Origin: Rhodococcus sp. IEGM 1381
GTDB taxonomy: Bacteria; Actinomycetota; Actinomycetes; Mycobacteriales; Mycobacteriaceae
Direction of reading: 5' to 3'
Assembly: GCF_030056795.1 (NCBI RefSeq)
Contig: NZ_JASHKQ010000005.1
Location: forward strand, 1 to 64,000
DNA length: 64,000 nt
Shown: positions 52,108-60,863 of the stretch, one piece after another
Position numbering within the stretch: position 1 is the stretch's first letter
Layout of the letters: the number at the start of each line of letters is the position of its first letter
Notes under the pieces: model-generated
Told to the model about the DNA's origin: nothing
Database searches by the model: none
What the model saw: only the letters and a program-made list of their open reading frames with translations
Translations under genes and position numbers: made by a program

Positions 52108-52222
52108 CCCAGTTCACTTTAGTGCCTGCGACAGTGGCGTGGTGCTGAGTCTGTGGGTAGCTCCGCAGGCTATGCTCCTGTGCCACCGAAGGCACCTATC
52201 CGCACCACTGCCGGAGGCACCG

Positions 52223-53704
52223 ATGCCCAACAACGAGTTCGGGGACTTCCAGACCCCGATCGAGTTGGCGCGCGCGTTGGTGAACACCCTGCCGCGTCGC
52301 GAGTGGACCCGGGTTCTCGAACCCACCTGCGGTGTCGGGAACTTCCTGTCGGTGATTGCCCGGAGTCACCCCGAAGCAGAGCGCGTCGGGGTCGAGGTGC
52401 AGCCCGAGTATGCCTCGTCTGCATCACAATTCGCCAGGATTATCACTGCGTCGATCTTCGACTTCGACCTGGCGTCCGATGTCGACTGGACATCGGAGCC
52501 AGGCCCGACCCTTGTCATCGGAAACCCACCGTGGGTGACCAACTCTCAACTGTCGGTGCTCGATTCCGCCAATCGTCCTACCCGCGCGAACACCAAGAAC
52601 GCCCGCGGAATCGACGCGATCACCGGCAGCTCGAATTTCGATATCGCAGAATACATCTGGATCAAACTCCTCACCGAGTTCAGCGATAGCCCGGTGACCA
52701 TCGCGATGATCTGCAAGACCCAGGTCGCGCGCAATGTTCTGTTGCACTGTGCGCAGCAGCAACTGCCGGTGACCGGTTCGAGTCTACGAATCATCGATGC
52801 GAAGAAATGGTTCGACGCAGGGGTCGATGCCTGCTGGTTCACCGTGGAACTCGGGCCGGGCAAGGCCGACTACACCGCGCAGACATATCCGAGCATCGAT
52901 GCGTCACAACCGGACAACAAAATCGGGGTCGTCGACGGCCAACTCGTCGCGAACGTCGATGCGTACCAGCGCAGCAAGCAATTCGACGGTGCCAGCCCAC
53001 TCACCTGGCGGCAGGGCATCAAGCACGACGCCGCCGCGGTGATGGAGTTGATCGAAAACGACGGTCCACGAACCAAACTGGGAGGCAGCGTGGACATCGA
53101 ACCCGACTACCTGTTCCCACTGTTCAAGTGCACCGATGTCTACCGCGACAAGCTGGACGTGGTGTCGCGCTGGATGATCGTTCCGCAATCGCATACCGGT
53201 GACGACACCGAGCTACTTGCGCCGACTGCACCGAAGCTGTGGAAGTACCTGACCGACAATGCCACCGCGCTCGACGGGCGGAAGTCGTCGATCTATCGCA
53301 ACAGGGCCCGTTTCTGCATCTTCGGTGTCGGCCCGTACACATTCGCTCCCTACAAGATTGCGATCTCCGGGTTCCACAAGATTCCACAGTTCAGGATGGT
53401 CGGCCCCTACGACGGCAAACCAGCGGTGTTCGACGATGCCACGTACCTACTCCCCTTCGAGGACCCTGCAGCCTGCGCAGTCGCGTACGCGCTACTGACC
53501 GGACCGGAAGCCACCGATCTCATTGCCGCCCTGGCATTTTGGGACAGCAAACGACCGGTAACGAAGAAGCTCCTCCAACGCATCGACCTCTCGGCCATCG
53601 CTCGCGAAACCGAGCAGGACACATTGCGATCTCGAGCCCTGACTGTGCATCCGAACGGCAGCGCGGTCGATCAGGCCATCGATGCCTTCACAGATCGGTC
53701 TTGA
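52223..53704 (+). CDS. Orphan adenine-type DNA methyltransferase
   Basis: A 493-residue SAM-dependent enzyme. Motif I is LEPTCGVGNFL (residues 32-42) and motif IV is NPPW (101-104), the signature of amino-methyltransferases acting on adenine. FGDFQTPIELA at the N terminus and a C-terminal target-recognition-like part (GFHKIPQFRMVGPYDGKP) recall TaqI/Eco57I-type enzymes. The ATG at 52223 has GGAGG seven bases upstream. No restriction endonuclease is adjacent; the convergent neighbour is an ArsR regulator overlapping by 17 bases. Confidence 0.85.
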   Translation: MPNNEFGDFQTPIELARALVNTLPRREWTRVLEPTCGVGNFLSVIARSHPEAERVGVEVQPEYASSASQFARIITASIFDFDLASDVDWTSEPGPTLVIGNPPWVTNSQLSVLDSANRPTRANTKNARGIDAITGSSNFDIAEYIWIKLLTEFSDSPVTIAMICKTQVARNVLLHCAQQQLPVTGSSLRIIDAKKWFDAGVDACWFTVELGPGKADYTAQTYPSIDASQPDNKIGVVDGQLVANVDAYQRSKQFDGASPLTWRQGIKHDAAAVMELIENDGPRTKLGGSVDIEPDYLFPLFKCTDVYRDKLDVVSRWMIVPQSHTGDDTELLAPTAPKLWKYLTDNATALDGRKSSIYRNRARFCIFGVGPYTFAPYKIAISGFHKIPQFRMVGPYDGKPAVFDDATYLLPFEDPAACAVAYALLTGPEATDLIAALAFWDSKRPVTKKLLQRIDLSAIARETEQDTLRSRALTVHPNGSAVDQAIDAFTDRS

Positions 53705-54005
53705 TTGTCTCGGCCAGTCGATCGAGGTATTCGGCATTGCGTTTGTAGTGCACCCAGGGCCCGATTTTGGTGCTCGTCACCAGGTGGGCGCGTTGTAGTA
53801 CCGCCATGTACTGCGAGGCCGTGGATTGAGACACGCCTGCTCTGGATTGAATGTGCTTGAGGCACACCCCTACCTGTTCGGCCGGTTCGAGCTGCGGCGG
53901 GAAATCGCTCGGGTCCTTGAGCCATTGCATGATCGCCAATCGCGCCGGGTTACCGAGGGCACCGAACACTGCCGCAAGCTCCGCGGGGTCCAATTCGTCA
54001 GCCAC
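53688..54005 (-). CDS. ArsR family regulator
   Basis: A 105-residue winged-helix repressor (VFGALGNPARLAIMQWL and HIQSRAGVSQSTASQYMAVLQRA). One cysteine (GVCLKH) lies just before the recognition helix region and might take part in redox sensing, but no metal pair is seen. I give the GTG at 54005; a TTG at 54023 would add six residues. It is divergent from the PRISE-like reductase, with two operator-like sites between. Confidence 0.88.
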   Translation of the reverse strand: MADELDPAELAAVFGALGNPARLAIMQWLKDPSDFPPQLEPAEQVGVCLKHIQSRAGVSQSTASQYMAVLQRAHLVTSTKIGPWVHYKRNAEYLDRLAETIKTDL

Positions 54006-54020
54006 CCTGAGAGGGTACTC

Positions 54021-54080
54021 CAATATCGCAATATCCCGATCTATGGTCTACTTGTCCACACATCGCAATATCGCGATATC
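54021..54080. promoter_or_regulatory. Two near-identical 15-bp operator-like sites
   Basis: CAATATCGCAATATC (54021-54035) and CAATATCGCGATATC (54066-54080) differ at one base. The second contains the perfect palindrome ATATCGCGATAT. They lie in the gap between the ArsR and reductase genes, 45 bases apart, and are AT-rich relative to their surroundings. They are the expected binding sites for the ArsR dimer. Confidence 0.8.
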
Positions 54081-54097
54081 CGGATAAGGAGTAGCTC

Positions 54098-55144
54098 ATG
54101 CAACGAGCAGTAGTCGTGGGGGCCAACGGAGTGATCGGCGGAAATCTCGTCGCCCACCTGCAGCGAAGCGGGGATTGGGACATCATCGGTCTGTCACGCC
54201 GCGGAGGTATCGACAGCGAACGCGTCCAGCACATTGCGGTGGATCTTCTCGATGGCGAGGAGACTCGACGCCGGCTCTCGCACCTGACGGACGTCACACA
54301 CATCTTCTACGCCGCGTATCAGGAACGCCCCACGTGGGCCGAGCTCGTGTCTCCCAATCTCGAGATGCTCGTCAACGTGGTCACCGTGATCGAGGACAGC
54401 TCACCGAATCTGGAACACGTCAGCCTGATGCAGGGATACAAGGTATACGGCGCGCATCTGGGCCCGTTCACAACGCCTGCCCGCGAATCAGATCCGCCGC
54501 ACATGCCGCCCGAGTTCAACGTCGACCAACAGCACTTCCTCGAAACCCGCCAGGTCGGCAAAAGATGGACCTGGTCGGCTATCCGGCCATCCGTGGTGTG
54601 CGGTGTGGCGCTGGGAAATCCGATGAATCTGGCCACGGTCATCGCGGTCTACGCAACCATGTGCAAGAAGCTGGGCGTACCGATGCGATTCCCGGGCAAG
54701 CCCGGTGCGTTCGGATCACTGCTGGAAATGACCGATGCATCGTTGCTCGCCGAAGCGACCGTATGGGCCGCAACCACTCCCGACTGCGCGAACCAGGCGT
54801 TCAACATCACCAACGGAGACCTCTTCCGCTGGAGCGACATGTGGCCTCGCATCGCGAACCTCTTCGAGGTCGATACCGCCACGCCATTGCCGATGTCGTT
54901 GGCCGATGTGATGGCCGACAAAGAGCCGCTGTGGAATTCGATCGTTGCCGAGCACGATCTGAAGCCCACTCCCTACCGCGATGTATCTTCCTGGAGTTTC
55001 GGTGATTTCGTGTTCTCCTGGGACTACGACGTCATCTCCGACGGTTCCAAGGCGCGCCGCATGGGCTTTCATCGTTTCGTGGACACCGACGCGATGTTCG
55101 CCGGAATAGTCGCCGATCTGAGGAGACAGCGCATCATCCCGTAA
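54098..55144 (+). CDS. SDR family reductase, PRISE (progesterone 5-beta-reductase/iridoid synthase-like) type
   Basis: A 348-residue atypical short-chain dehydrogenase. The nucleotide-binding motif GANGVIGGNL is near the start, FYAAYQERPTW and LMQGYKVYGAHLGPF contain the PRISE-type active-site tyrosine region, and the C-terminal half includes NITNGDLFRWSDMWP. Such enzymes reduce enone-type substrates with NADPH. Its expression is probably released when the divergent ArsR protein leaves the two operators. Confidence 0.87.
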   Translation: MQRAVVVGANGVIGGNLVAHLQRSGDWDIIGLSRRGGIDSERVQHIAVDLLDGEETRRRLSHLTDVTHIFYAAYQERPTWAELVSPNLEMLVNVVTVIEDSSPNLEHVSLMQGYKVYGAHLGPFTTPARESDPPHMPPEFNVDQQHFLETRQVGKRWTWSAIRPSVVCGVALGNPMNLATVIAVYATMCKKLGVPMRFPGKPGAFGSLLEMTDASLLAEATVWAATTPDCANQAFNITNGDLFRWSDMWPRIANLFEVDTATPLPMSLADVMADKEPLWNSIVAEHDLKPTPYRDVSSWSFGDFVFSWDYDVISDGSKARRMGFHRFVDTDAMFAGIVADLRRQRIIP

Positions 55145-55225
55145 CCACACGCCGGTCCTGATTCCGCACCCGGACGGCAACGGCCGCATAGGCTGCCAGT
55201 GTCGGTACAGGATGAGGAGATCGCC

Positions 55226-56515
55226 ATGTCAGTGAAGTCCGAATCGACGTCCACCCGGCACGTGATGCCCAAGAAGCAACTGCTGGCAGTAAGTATCGGC
55301 AACGCGGTGGAATGGTACGACTGGACGGTCTACGCGACGTTCTCGATCTACTTCGCCACTCAGATCTTCTCCGGCGACAACCCGGCTCTGGCGCTACTGA
55401 GCACCTTGGCCACGTACTCGGTGGCTTTCTTCTTCCGGCCACTCGGCGGATTGTTGATCGGACGCTTCTCCGATCTGAAGGGCCGACGCCAGGCGATGAT
55501 CCTGACGATCGCGATGATGTCGGGTGGGTCGTTCGCGATCGCCGTTCTGCCCACCTTCGCCGTCGCAGGCTGGATCGCTCCGATTCTGCTGTTGCTGGCC
55601 CGGATCGTGCAGGGCATGTCGATGGGCGGTGAGGTCTCCAATGCGTCGGCCTACCTCGCCGAGATCGCCCCGAACGACAGACGGGGCCGCTACTCGTCCT
55701 TCTACTACATCTCTACCGGCACAGCCATTCTCCTCGCTTCATTGCTCGGCGCGTACCTGACCTTCGCGCTCGACGACGCGCAACTGAGCTCCTGGGGCTG
55801 GCGCGTTCCGTTCCTCATCGGCGGTCTGCTGGGGGTCGTCGGACTGTGGATGCGACGCGGTATGGCCGAGGCAGACAACCAGGAGCGCAACGCAGTCAAG
55901 GCGAGGGCCGTACGAAACCCGTTGTGGATGACCATGAAATACCACCCTCGTGCGGTCCTCCAGGTCGTCGGCTTCGTTCTCCTCGCAACCCTCGCCTACT
56001 ACACGTTCTTCTCCGCGATGACGCCCTACGCCGTCAAACAGCGTGGGGCCGATGCGAACGACGTATTCGTGGCGCTGTCGATCGCCACCGCGATGTTCGT
56101 CGCGTTGCAGTACCCGATGGGCGCCCTCGCGGACCGCATCGGCCGGAAGCCGCAATTGCTCACCTACGCTGCGCTGTTCGCGATTCTGATCATCCCGCTC
56201 TCCAAGCTGATCGGGCCGTCGTTCGTCAAACTGCTGATCGTCTTCTGCGTCGGCTTGCTGCTGTTCGCGATGTGCTCGGCCATCATTCCTGCCGTTCTGG
56301 CCGAGGCCTTCCCGGCAGAGCTTCGAGGCGTAGGTATCGGAGCTTGGTACAACCTCACCGTTGCGCTCTTCGGCGGCACCGCTCCCCTACTGGTCAACGC
56401 TTTGTCCGAGGCGGGCCACGCCGACTGGTTCTTCTACTATCTCGCTGCCGCCGCTGTGATCTCGTTCCTGACGATGGTGTGGATGCCGGAAAAGCGCGGC
56501 CAGGACCTGGACTGA
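55226..56515 (+). CDS. MFS transporter of the metabolite:proton symporter group
   Basis: A 429-residue, 12-helix carrier. It has the MHS-type start GNAVEWYDWTVYATFSIYF, the loop GRFSDLKGRRQAM, RIVQGMSMGGEVSNASAYLAE and the second-half loop GALADRIGRKPQ. The family includes alpha-ketoglutarate and aromatic/organic acid carriers. The ATG at 55226 follows GAGGAG. It may import the acid activated by the acyl-CoA ligase downstream. Confidence 0.9.
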   Translation: MSVKSESTSTRHVMPKKQLLAVSIGNAVEWYDWTVYATFSIYFATQIFSGDNPALALLSTLATYSVAFFFRPLGGLLIGRFSDLKGRRQAMILTIAMMSGGSFAIAVLPTFAVAGWIAPILLLLARIVQGMSMGGEVSNASAYLAEIAPNDRRGRYSSFYYISTGTAILLASLLGAYLTFALDDAQLSSWGWRVPFLIGGLLGVVGLWMRRGMAEADNQERNAVKARAVRNPLWMTMKYHPRAVLQVVGFVLLATLAYYTFFSAMTPYAVKQRGADANDVFVALSIATAMFVALQYPMGALADRIGRKPQLLTYAALFAILIIPLSKLIGPSFVKLLIVFCVGLLLFAMCSAIIPAVLAEAFPAELRGVGIGAWYNLTVALFGGTAPLLVNALSEAGHADWFFYYLAAAAVISFLTMVWMPEKRGQDLD

Positions 56516-56570
56516 ATGCCGACGACACTACGATCGGATGGCACACACCGTCCGAGGCAGTAGGAGAACC

Positions 56571-57362
56571 ATGCATCCGTTCGACGAGGCAGTCGCGCTC
56601 GAAGTAGTCGGCGACGGCACCTACAACGGAAAGACGTCGCCGCCGTACAACAACATGGTCGGCCCGTTCGGTGGCGTCACCGCGGCGACGTTCATCCGTG
56701 CTATCGAACTGCACCCGGAACGCCTGGGAACGCCGGTCTCACTGACTGTGAATTTCGCCGGACCGGTTGCCGAGGGCGATTTCGAGATTTCCGCCCGCCC
56801 GGTGCGGACCAACCGAAGCAACCAGCACTGGTATCTCGAACTGACGCAGAACGGTGCGGTGGCCACGACCGCAACAGCGGTGTTCGGTGCTCGACGCGAT
56901 ACCTGGGACAACATCGAGGCAACGGCCCCAGCCGTTCCCTCCCCCGCCGACACGAAGCAGGGCGGGTTTCCCGATGCCATCGCGTGGGCTCGGAACTACG
57001 AGATGCGTTTCGTGGCAGGCGCACTGAGCGATCAGGAATCAGCAGACTCGACAGAGACCCTGTGGATTCGTGATACCCCGCCGCGGCCGCTGGACTTCGC
57101 TGCCCTGACCTCGCTCAGCGATGTGTTCTATCCGCGGATCTTCCAGCGCCTCGGCAAGTACGTTCCGGCGGGCACCATTTCCCTGACGACCCACTACTTC
57201 GCGACGCCCGAGGATCTCGAGCAGCACGCCGACGGATATATCCTCGGCACCGCTCGAGCGCGCCGCTTCCATCAGGGCTACTTCGACCAGACAGCGGAAT
57301 TGTGGACCGAGGACGGGAGTTTGCTGGCCACCAGCCACCAGGTGGTCTACTACAAGGTGTGA
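56571..57362 (+). CDS. Acyl-CoA thioesterase (double hotdog, TesB-like)
   Basis: A 263-residue protein with two hotdog halves: MVGPFGGVTAATFIRAIEL and VSLTVNFAGPVAEGDFEI in the first, LGTARARRFHQGYFDQTAELW with the usual C-terminal strand in the second. It resembles 4HBT_3/TesB-type thioesterases that release free acids from CoA. GTAGGAGAACC precedes the ATG. It follows the MFS gene by 55 bases and may be co-transcribed. Confidence 0.87.
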   Translation: MHPFDEAVALEVVGDGTYNGKTSPPYNNMVGPFGGVTAATFIRAIELHPERLGTPVSLTVNFAGPVAEGDFEISARPVRTNRSNQHWYLELTQNGAVATTATAVFGARRDTWDNIEATAPAVPSPADTKQGGFPDAIAWARNYEMRFVAGALSDQESADSTETLWIRDTPPRPLDFAALTSLSDVFYPRIFQRLGKYVPAGTISLTTHYFATPEDLEQHADGYILGTARARRFHQGYFDQTAELWTEDGSLLATSHQVVYYKV

Positions 57363-57382
57363 AGCCTGCTTGCAGGCAGGCT
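57363..57382 (+). terminator. Small hairpin between thioesterase and hydrolase genes
   Basis: AGCCTGC (57363-57369) pairs with GCAGGCT (57376-57382) around a six-base loop, directly after the stop codon. There is no T tract, so it may only attenuate or protect the transcript. Confidence 0.35.
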
Positions 57383-57389
57383 GGGTAGC

Positions 57390-58478
57390 GTGAAACCCAT
57401 GAACGACGTCTCGAAGCACATCGACATCATTGCCGCGCCTGGAGTATTCGCCGATCTCGCTACCGCGCAAGAACTGGTGGCCAGGGCTCTCGATGCACGC
57501 GGGCTGTCCGGCGGAATCGTGGACGCCGCAACCGGATCCGATGAGGTGATCGCTGTTCCCGGCGACAGAATCCCCGTCGATGCGTCGTCCTACAGCAGTG
57601 TCGTTCGAGTCGACCTGGGGCAGTGCGCACCGGACAGGTCCCCAAGCATCCGCACTCATATTCGCGGCCGTGGGCTCGACGGGCTGCGATTCGCAATCGA
57701 CAGCGTGTATTTCCACCGCTTCCACCCCGGCACGATCGTGTCGTACGGGGATCACCCGGAGCAACGCGCCGAACTGCGCGTGCCAGGCGGTGATGGGCCC
57801 TTCCCCGTTGCCGTGCTCGTTCATGGTGGGTACTGGCGTTCACGGTGGGAGTTCGATCTGATGGACGCGATGGCCGTCGATCTGACGGAGCGTGGCTTCG
57901 CGACCTGGAACATCGAATACCGTCGCCCCGACGAACACGGATGGGATGCGACGACCGGCGACGTCGCGTCCGCCCTCGCTGCCTTGGAGACCGCACCTGG
58001 TGATCTGGATCTGTCTCGAGTAGTTCTGTTCGGCCATTCAGCGGGCGGTCAGCTCGCACTGCGAGTCGCGGCAGATTTCGTCGGGAAGCCGGTGACACCT
58101 GCCCTTGCGGTGAGCCTGGCCGGCGTACTCGATCTGCGGGTCGGTGATGAGCGCTGGCTGGGCGAGGGTGCGGTGTCGAATGCGATCGGCGCGCGATTTG
58201 CCGGTGCGCAGGAGACGTACGAGGCATCGTCTCCGATCTCGCGGCTTCCGCTCGGTGTCCCTCATCTGGTGGTGAGTGCGGTGTCGGACGACCCCAACCT
58301 GCTCGAGATCAGTCGGGCGTACTACGCCGCCGCTTCAGCTGGCCCGGATTCGGTCGACTACGTCGAGGGACCGGGTGGTCACTTCGCGGTCATCGATCCC
58401 GCGTCGGACATCTATCGGGACACCGTTCGCGAGGTCGACGCCCGAATCCGAGGTACCCGCGACCACGCGTCCGAGTAA
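57390..58478 (+). CDS. Alpha/beta hydrolase, kynurenine-formamidase-like, with an N-terminal extension
   Basis: A 362-residue protein. Residues 120-355 form an alpha/beta hydrolase with the oxyanion motif HGGYWRSRW and the nucleophile elbow GHSAGG; GGHFAV near the end supplies the histidine. HGGYW is typical of arylformamidases and related esterases. Residues 1-110 form a separate alpha/beta segment that I do not recognise. The GTG at 57390 is used; an ATG three codons later is an alternative. Confidence 0.82.
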   Translation: MKPMNDVSKHIDIIAAPGVFADLATAQELVARALDARGLSGGIVDAATGSDEVIAVPGDRIPVDASSYSSVVRVDLGQCAPDRSPSIRTHIRGRGLDGLRFAIDSVYFHRFHPGTIVSYGDHPEQRAELRVPGGDGPFPVAVLVHGGYWRSRWEFDLMDAMAVDLTERGFATWNIEYRRPDEHGWDATTGDVASALAALETAPGDLDLSRVVLFGHSAGGQLALRVAADFVGKPVTPALAVSLAGVLDLRVGDERWLGEGAVSNAIGARFAGAQETYEASSPISRLPLGVPHLVVSAVSDDPNLLEISRAYYAAASAGPDSVDYVEGPGGHFAVIDPASDIYRDTVREVDARIRGTRDHASE

Positions 58479-58546
58479 GTCCGTATCGTGCATGGTGTGA
58501 CGCGCAGCACAACGACGTGTATGCCGAGACTTCAGGAGCGAGATCG

Positions 58547-60178
58547 ATGAAGAGCACCATGCAGGACACCCCACTGTCCATCGGCCAGCTGGTTCGATTC
58601 GGGACGTCCATTCACTCCTCGGCCGAGATCACCACCTGGACAGACAGCGGCCCCACTACGGTGACGTTCGGGGAATTGGGCAGGCGGGCAGCGCAACTGG
58701 CGCACGGTCTACGGTCGATCGGCATCGACGACGATCAGCGTGTCGCGACGTTCATGTGGAACAACGCCCCGCACATGGAGGCCTACATGGCGATTCCTGC
58801 GATGGGCGCGGTGCTGCACACGCTGAACATTCGACTCTTTCCCGAGCAGCTCACGTACATCGTCAATCATGCCGAGGATCAGGTGATCATCGCCGACGCG
58901 AGTCTGCTCCCTCTGCTGACGCCCCTGTTGCCGACGTTCGAGACCGTGCGCCATCTCATCGTCGTCGGGGTCGACCCGGCGCAGGTCACTGCGCCCGACG
59001 GTATCGAAGTACTGGGCTACGAGGACCTGCTGGCTGGTCAGCCGGAGGAGTTCGACTGGCCCGAGCTCGACGAACGGTCAGCTGCCGCAATGTGTTACAC
59101 CTCGGGCACCACCGGCGACCCCAAGGGGGTCGTGTACTCGCATCGCTCGATTTATCTGCACTCGATGCAGGGATGCATGACCGACGCCATGGCAGTCGCG
59201 CAGTCCGACAAGGTGTTGGCCATCGTGCCGATGTTCCACGCGATGTCGTGGGGACTTCCCTATTCGGCGCTGATGGTCGGTGCGTCCCTGATCATGCCCG
59301 ACAGATTTCTGCAGCCGGCTCCGTTGGCCGAGATGATGTCGACGCTGCGGCCGACGGCCGCTGCGGCGGTTCCGACGATCTGGCAGGCCCTGCTCGTGCA
59401 TTTGGAGGATCACCCGGCGGATCTGTCGAGTCTGCGCGACGTGGTGGTTGGCGGCAGCGCGTGCCCGCCGAGTCTGATGCGAGCATTCCACGACAAGTAC
59501 GGCGTGCACATCTCCCAGGCGTGGGGCATGACCGAGACCTCACCACTGGGCACCTCCGGCAAGCCCGACGCGGGCCTGTCTCCGGAGGACGAGTTCGACT
59601 TACGTTGCACGCAAGGCAGATTCGTCGCCGGAGTGCGAGCACGACTCGTCGGCGATGCCGGTGAGGTCTTGCCGTGGGACGGCAAGACCGTCGGCGAACT
59701 CGAGGTGCGTGGCCCGTGGATCACCGGCAGCTACTACCGCGCCGACGCAGACGCAGACGACAAGTTCGACGACGGCTGGCTGCGCACCGGTGACGTGGGG
59801 ACCATCTCCGAGGGCGGCTACCTCCGGCTGACCGACCGCTCCAAGGACATCATCAAGTCCGGCGGCGAGTGGATCTCGTCGGTGGAACTCGAGAACCAGG
59901 TGATGGGGCATCCCGCCGTCCGTGAGGCCGCGGTCATCGGTGTGCCGGACGCCAAGTGGGACGAACGGCCGCTGGTGGCCGTCGTCGTCCGTGAGGGTGC
60001 GTCGGTGACGGCCGAGGAACTGAAGGAGTTCCTCGACAGTCGCGTCGCGCATTGGCAGTTGCCCGAACGTTGGACCTTCATCGACGAGGTCCCGAAAACC
60101 AGTGTCGGCAAATACGACAAGAAGAGGCTGCGTAGCTCACACGCCGACGGGGCGTTGGAGGTCATCGAGTTGGTGTAG
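58547..60178 (+). CDS. AMP-forming acyl-CoA ligase
   Basis: A 543-residue ANL-superfamily enzyme. The P-loop is CYTSGTTGDPKGVVYSHRS, the adenine motif is QAWGMTETSPLG, the hinge is GWLRTGDVGTISEGGYLRLTDRSKD, and PKTSVGKYDKKRLR has the catalytic lysine. It most resembles long-chain or aliphatic acid:CoA ligases. The ATG at 58547 follows AGGAG. With the thioesterase and hydrolase upstream it forms a rightward run on acyl or aryl-acid metabolism. Confidence 0.9.
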   Translation: MKSTMQDTPLSIGQLVRFGTSIHSSAEITTWTDSGPTTVTFGELGRRAAQLAHGLRSIGIDDDQRVATFMWNNAPHMEAYMAIPAMGAVLHTLNIRLFPEQLTYIVNHAEDQVIIADASLLPLLTPLLPTFETVRHLIVVGVDPAQVTAPDGIEVLGYEDLLAGQPEEFDWPELDERSAAAMCYTSGTTGDPKGVVYSHRSIYLHSMQGCMTDAMAVAQSDKVLAIVPMFHAMSWGLPYSALMVGASLIMPDRFLQPAPLAEMMSTLRPTAAAAVPTIWQALLVHLEDHPADLSSLRDVVVGGSACPPSLMRAFHDKYGVHISQAWGMTETSPLGTSGKPDAGLSPEDEFDLRCTQGRFVAGVRARLVGDAGEVLPWDGKTVGELEVRGPWITGSYYRADADADDKFDDGWLRTGDVGTISEGGYLRLTDRSKDIIKSGGEWISSVELENQVMGHPAVREAAVIGVPDAKWDERPLVAVVVREGASVTAEELKEFLDSRVAHWQLPERWTFIDEVPKTSVGKYDKKRLRSSHADGALEVIELV

Positions 60179-60214
60179 GAGAACACTTCTCCGCACGTCG
60201 AAGTTCGCTGCGTC

Positions 60215-60718
60215 TCAGCGCGACACCCTCAAACCGCACACCGATGCGAAATCCGCGACCAACGCTTCGATTCGAGGCTTGGTTCGTCGAACTTCACGAA
60301 ACGCAAACCACCCCCACGCTACGTAAGCCACCGCGGCTACGCAGACCAGGCCGGCTGAGAGGACCGATGTAAGTAACGACCGAGGAGCTATCAGTGCCAT
60401 GCCGACACCCAGGAGAACGGCCAACCCTCCGGCGAAGGCTGCTACGAACTCGGCCGGATTGGACTGCCGATAGCTCCATTGCATACCGACCCGATAGAAC
60501 GCAAAAAGTCCGTCGTAACGAGACCTGGCTGCCTCGTTGGGCAAACCCATCGCTTCCAGGTTCTCTGCGAAGACGAATTGCCGTTCCTTCCGCTCGTAAG
60601 CCCGCGCGAGCGTCCTCGCGCGGCTGCTGAGATTCTCATCCCGCATTCGCCAGAGAGTGGTCGCGATGAGCGGCACGCATACTGCCACCAGCGCCGATAC
60701 TTCAGACGGAGTCACCAT
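60215..60718 (-). CDS. Hypothetical membrane protein
   Basis: A 167-residue protein with one N-terminal hydrophobic segment, a charged helical middle (RARTLARAYERKERQFVFAE) and two adjacent membrane helices (about residues 90-135). No family is recognised. A ribosome-binding site is not obvious before the ATG. It is convergent with the acyl-CoA ligase gene. Confidence 0.65.
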   Translation of the reverse strand: MVTPSEVSALVAVCVPLIATTLWRMRDENLSSRARTLARAYERKERQFVFAENLEAMGLPNEAARSRYDGLFAFYRVGMQWSYRQSNPAEFVAAFAGGLAVLLGVGMALIAPRSLLTSVLSAGLVCVAAVAYVAWGWFAFREVRRTKPRIEALVADFASVCGLRVSR

Positions 60719-60863
60719 TTTGTCCCCCTACACATTCGGCCGATTAATTGGTGACGAGCGTAGACACCTCCAGTGACAGCTTGGTCGTCTGAGACCTATG
60801 AGACGGCGAATGCCAGCGGTACGGCCCACCGCGTGGACAGCGCTTATAAGTGAGGAGGGTCAG

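Noticed and set aside
52223-54005. Restriction-modification pair
   Set aside because: Only the methyltransferase is present; the neighbour is an ArsR regulator, not a nuclease.
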